Of a DNA stretch of 64,000 bases, positions 61,330 through 64,000 are shown piece by piece. The notes under the pieces were generated by a model. The model had not been told where the DNA came from, made no database searches, and saw only the letters and a program-made list of their open reading frames with translations. The stretch is taken from the NCBI GenBank assembly GCA_050874305.1, contig JBNMKL010000002.1, positions 1 through 64,000 of the forward strand, written 5' to 3'. How positions within the stretch are numbered: position 1 is the stretch's first letter; every line of letters begins with the position of its first letter. Source of the DNA: Lachnospira sp050874305. GTDB taxonomy: Bacteria > Bacillota > Clostridia > Lachnospirales > Lachnospiraceae. The translations under genes were made by a program, and so were the position numbers.

Positions 61330-61602
61330 CTATATAACCTTATACACTACAATCGCAATAATAACGCCTATAATACTTGCTATAGTAATGCGTATCTGTA
61401 ATGCAAATGTAATAACAAGAATACCCAGATCCAGAATCAGCGGATTGCCTGAATTATTAATTCCAAATGTATTGCCATATGACAGCCACGAAAGAGCTGG
61501 CACTCCTGATGTGACTTCTGATATAAGTCCTCCTACAACAACACCTATAAGGATAAACAACAATAACAGCCATCCATTCTTATACTTTGATAAATTATTC
61601 AT
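61330..61602 (-). CDS. DUF4321 small membrane protein
   Basis: 90 residues with two hydrophobic segments (about 10-30 and 58-88) around a Gly/Ser-rich extracytoplasmic loop (VPALSWLSYGNTFG), matching DUF4321, a family in Firmicutes usually beside radC-mreB. Unknown function. Probable first gene of the radC-mreBCD transcript, with a promoter at 61647-61675. Confidence 0.85.
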   Translation of the reverse strand: MNNLSKYKNGWLLLLFILIGVVVGGLISEVTSGVPALSWLSYGNTFGINNSGNPLILDLGILVITFALQIRITIASIIGVIIAIVVYKVI

Positions 61603-61646
61603 ACCTTCATCCTATCCTTGATTATTCTCGCATTAAACCAAATTGT

Positions 61647-61675
61647 ATTATATCATACCATTTTTTAATTGTATA
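61647..61675 (-). promoter_or_regulatory. Candidate promoter of the DUF4321-radC-mreBCD run
   Basis: On the minus strand, TATACA (61675-61670), 17 bases, perfect TATAAT (61652-61647), in the gap after the methionine gamma-lyase family gene. No terminator is visible in the gap. Confidence 0.48.
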
Positions 61676-61682
61676 CAGAAGT

Positions 61683-62969
61683 TTAAAGATTAATTAAGCC
61701 TTCTTCCGACATTTTCTGCATGCTCATCATAATTCCCAGCTTAGCGTGATACCATGTAAGACCGCCCTGGAAATATACAGAATATGGTGGCTTCAACGGT
61801 CCATCCGCTGATAATTCTATAGATGAGCCCTGTACAAATGCACCTGCTGCCATAATAACATCTGCATCATAACCAGGCATTGCCCATGGCTCAGGTGTAA
61901 CATAACTGTCAACTGGTGCAGCTGCCTGAATTCCTTTACAGAATGCTATAAGGCCCTTATCTGTTCCTAACTCAACAGCCTGTATAATATCATATCTTGG
62001 CTCGCTACCATTAGGAATAACAGGAAATCCTAATCTCTCATATGCGTTAGCTGCAAATATAGCACCCTTGATTGCACCTGCAACAACTGTTGGTGCAAGG
62101 AATAATCCCTGATAAAATGATGAGTTAACTCCAAGTGTGGCACCTACTTCTTTGCCTAAGCCCGGTGATGAAAGTCTGAATGCAGCCTGCTCTATATATT
62201 CTTTCTTACCAGCAATATATCCACCGCAAGGTGCAAGTCCACCTCCCGGATTCTTGATAAGTGAGCCGACAACCATATCAGCTCCCACCTCTGATGGCTC
62301 AATTCTTTCAACAAATTCTCCATAACAGTTATCAACCATGCATATGCAGTCCGACTTAATTCCTTTGATAAAGCTTATAAGCTCGCCTATTCTTTCTACT
62401 GACAATGTAGGTCTGCTTGCGTATCCTTTTGAACGCTGTATTGTTACGAGCTTTGTTCTCTCATTAATAGCTTTCTTTATTCCATCATAATCAAAGCTTC
62501 CGTCTGGCAATAAATCAACCTGTGCGTAAGTCACGCCATATTCTGCAAGGCTTCCTCTTGATGGTCTTATTCCTATAATCTCATCCATTGTATCATATGG
62601 CTTGCCAACGGGTGATAAAAGCTCATCGCCCGGTCTTAAATTAGCAGAAAGAGCTATATTAAGCGCATGTGTTCCACATATAATCTGTGGTCTTACAAGC
62701 GCAGACTCAGTCTTAAATATATCTGCATATACCTGTTCAAGCGTATCTCTTCCGTCATCATTGTAACCATATCCACTTGTTCCTGAAAGATGCATCTCTG
62801 CAACCTTGTTCTTCTGCATGGCAGCTATAACCTTCATCTGGTTATATTCAGCAGTCTTATCAAGCTCCTCAAATCTTTCTTTAAGTTCCTCTAATATATT
62901 CTCTGAGTACTCAAGTACCTTATCAGATATTCCAAGGCTTTCGTACATCTCTTTCATTGTATTTTCCAT
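61683..62969 (-). CDS. Methionine gamma-lyase family PLP protein (PF06838, once called aluminium resistance protein)
   Basis: 428-residue PLP fold-type I enzyme. The N-terminal half has HLSGTSGYGYNDDGRDTLEQVY and CGTHALNIALSANLRPGDEL; the PLP lysine is probably in TIQRSKGYASRP; MVDNCYGEFVE carries the Asp. KNPGGGLAPCGGYIAGK is a further signature. Exact reaction is unclear; family members are linked to methionine or cysteine breakdown. Follows miaA by six bases, a common Firmicutes pair. Confidence 0.9.
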   Translation of the reverse strand: MENTMKEMYESLGISDKVLEYSENILEELKERFEELDKTAEYNQMKVIAAMQKNKVAEMHLSGTSGYGYNDDGRDTLEQVYADIFKTESALVRPQIICGTHALNIALSANLRPGDELLSPVGKPYDTMDEIIGIRPSRGSLAEYGVTYAQVDLLPDGSFDYDGIKKAINERTKLVTIQRSKGYASRPTLSVERIGELISFIKGIKSDCICMVDNCYGEFVERIEPSEVGADMVVGSLIKNPGGGLAPCGGYIAGKKEYIEQAAFRLSSPGLGKEVGATLGVNSSFYQGLFLAPTVVAGAIKGAIFAANAYERLGFPVIPNGSEPRYDIIQAVELGTDKGLIAFCKGIQAAAPVDSYVTPEPWAMPGYDADVIMAAGAFVQGSSIELSADGPLKPPYSVYFQGGLTWYHAKLGIMMSMQKMSEEGLINL

Positions 62970-62975
62970 TATATT

Positions 62976-63944
62976 TTATTCCTCCACAATATTTCTTTTA
63001 TGCAGTGTATCCACTATATAATCAAGTATTTTATCCTTTGAATAGTCAAAATCCGGATAATTAATCCAGTCAACATTACGTTCACGCCTAAACCACGTAA
63101 GCTGTCTCTTCGCATATCTTCTTGAATTCTGTTTTATAAGCTCTTTGGTTTCCTCAAGGCTTCGTTCATTATTAAAGTAATCAAACAGCTCCCTGTATCC
63201 GATTGCCTGCATAGACTGGTTTTCATATTTAAGTCCTTTGTCAAGAAGCATTCGCATCTCATCTAACAAGCCATTATCGAACATGATATCAACTCTTTTA
63301 TCAATCCTGTCATACAGCCTTTTTCTGTCATCATTAAGCACAAAATATGCAAAATTATAATCCGAACTTTTTTCTCTTTGCTGCTCATTATGAGCCGAAA
63401 ACTTCTGTCCGGTTGAATAATAATATTCCAGTGCTCTTATTACTCTCTGTGTATTATTAGGATGAATTGACTCTGCTGACTTTTCATCAACTTCTCTTAA
63501 TTTATCATGAACATATTCTTTCCCATGTTCTTCAAGCATTCTGTTAAAGCTGTCACGGAGTTCACTCTGCTTTTTTTCGCTCTCTGCATCGAAACCGCCG
63601 TCAAAATCTATATCATATAATACAGCCTGAATATAAAACCCTGTTCCACCTGTTATTATAGGTATTTTACCTTTCTGGTAAATCTCATTTACAGCCTCAT
63701 CTGCCATCTGCTTAAATCTGGCAGCATTGAATTCTTCCTCAGGCTCAAGCACATCTATAAGATAATGCTTAACTCCATCCATCTCTTCCTTAGTTACCTT
63801 GGCAGTACCGATATCCATATATCTGTAAACCTGCAGGGCATCTGCACTGATTATCTCTCCGTTAATGCGCTTGGCAAGCTTTATGGATAAATCTGTTTTC
63901 CCAACCGCTGTCGGTCCTGTTAATATTACTAAAGGTTTCATCAT
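62976..63944 (-). CDS. miaA: tRNA dimethylallyltransferase
   Basis: 322-residue enzyme that isopentenylates A37 of tRNAs reading UNN codons. P-loop ILTGPTAVGKTDLSIKLAK (about 7-25), SADALQVYRYMDIGTAK, GGTGFYIQAVLYDIDF and the C-terminal RRYAKRQLTWFRRER are diagnostic. The start may be the first or second Met (63944 or 63941); the AAGGA site at 63949-63953 suits the second slightly better. It abuts the stop of an upstream frame that runs off the window. Confidence 0.95.
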   Translation of the reverse strand: MMKPLVILTGPTAVGKTDLSIKLAKRINGEIISADALQVYRYMDIGTAKVTKEEMDGVKHYLIDVLEPEEEFNAARFKQMADEAVNEIYQKGKIPIITGGTGFYIQAVLYDIDFDGGFDAESEKKQSELRDSFNRMLEEHGKEYVHDKLREVDEKSAESIHPNNTQRVIRALEYYYSTGQKFSAHNEQQREKSSDYNFAYFVLNDDRKRLYDRIDKRVDIMFDNGLLDEMRMLLDKGLKYENQSMQAIGYRELFDYFNNERSLEETKELIKQNSRRYAKRQLTWFRRERNVDWINYPDFDYSKDKILDYIVDTLHKRNIVEE

Positions 63945-64000
63945 TTATTCCTTAATCATTTCTACTAAACAATACATTCTTACTTGACAGTCAATTCTTT
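63945..64000 (-). CDS. Possible 3' end of an upstream gene (mutL suggested)
   Basis: One minus-strand frame stays open from the window edge to a TAA at 63947-63945, which abuts the miaA ATG. The visible tail reads RIDCQVRMYCLVEMIKE. In many Firmicutes mutL precedes miaA, and MutL often ends in a Lys-Arg-Ile-type stretch, but 18 codons are too few to be sure. Confidence 0.28.
   Translation of the reverse strand, partial: RIDCQVRMYCLVEMIKE

Overview
The window is a compact, AT-rich bacterial chromosome segment with no tRNA, rRNA, insertion sequence, prophage or CRISPR array that I can see. Gene order points to a Gram-positive Clostridia genome, most likely Lachnospiraceae (Lachnospira/Eubacterium-like): smc-ftsY, ylxM-ffh-rpsP-khpA-rimM-rplS-lepB-rbgA-rnhB, rng-rplU-prp-rpmA-obgE, HisZ with short HisG, an L27 with a cleavable N-terminal extension, lexA divergent from a LysM gene, and mreBCD-mrdA-minCDE-rodA. 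The species is inferred from layout and protein style only. Coding density is very high and no gene-free stretch exceeds 300 bases; the longest gaps are 41296-41529 (LexA control region) and 41929-42130 (degenerate repeat and promoter).

Layout. 1-16429 (+): smc tail and ftsY; three accessory-looking genes (threonine dehydratase, beta-helix lipoprotein, AI-2E family permease) separated by strong terminators; then the SRP/ribosome cluster ylxM-ffh-rpsP-khpA-rimM-rplS (trmD is absent from its usual place and a DUF4234 membrane gene stands there), lepB, rbgA, rnhB, FliK-like and FlhB-tail-like genes (ylqG/ylqH type), yraN, pgeF and a small alarmone synthetase. 16434-17237 (-): one secreted/anchored protein of unknown function. 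17394-22106 (+): der-plsY-gpsA-rsmD-coaD and a coiled-coil protein; 22122-23027 (-): ylbJ. 23113-28217 (+): a second alarmone synthetase, RNA methyltransferase, two pseudouridine synthases, recU. 28226-34432 (+): a PAS/degenerate-GGDEF protein and a histidine operon hisZGDB plus a HisF-like::HisIE fusion. 34429-40608 (+): RNase G, a PAP2 phosphatase, rplU-prp-rpmA-obgE-yhbY-nadD-yqeK-rsfS.

40675-41295 (-) is lexA, facing a LysM/YneA-like gene through a region with four SOS-box-like palindromes and two good promoters. A DEAD-box helicase and a Xer-type recombinase follow on +. From 44521 to the end everything is on the minus strand. Read in transcription order it runs miaA, a methionine gamma-lyase family gene, DUF4321, radC, mreB-mreC-mreD-mrdA, minC-minD-minE, rodA, mgsA, a HlyD-like envelope protein, ylmE/PLPBP, sepF, aroB, lspA, rluD-type synthase, a hypothetical, a cytidylate-kinase-like gene and an L,D-transpeptidase-like gene whose catalytic cysteine motif is lost.

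Functionally the window couples protein targeting, ribosome biogenesis and rRNA/tRNA modification with phospholipid synthesis, histidine synthesis, SOS control of division, and a large cell-shape and division block. I see no clear new multi-gene system. The observations most worth following are the pseudoenzyme-like proteins (HisF-like domain fused to HisIE, cysteine-less YkuD protein, degenerate GGDEF, MreB with an altered phosphate-2 loop), the missing trmD, the multi-box SOS switch, an apparently conditional terminator between sepF and aroB, and the HlyD-like protein placed in the division cluster.
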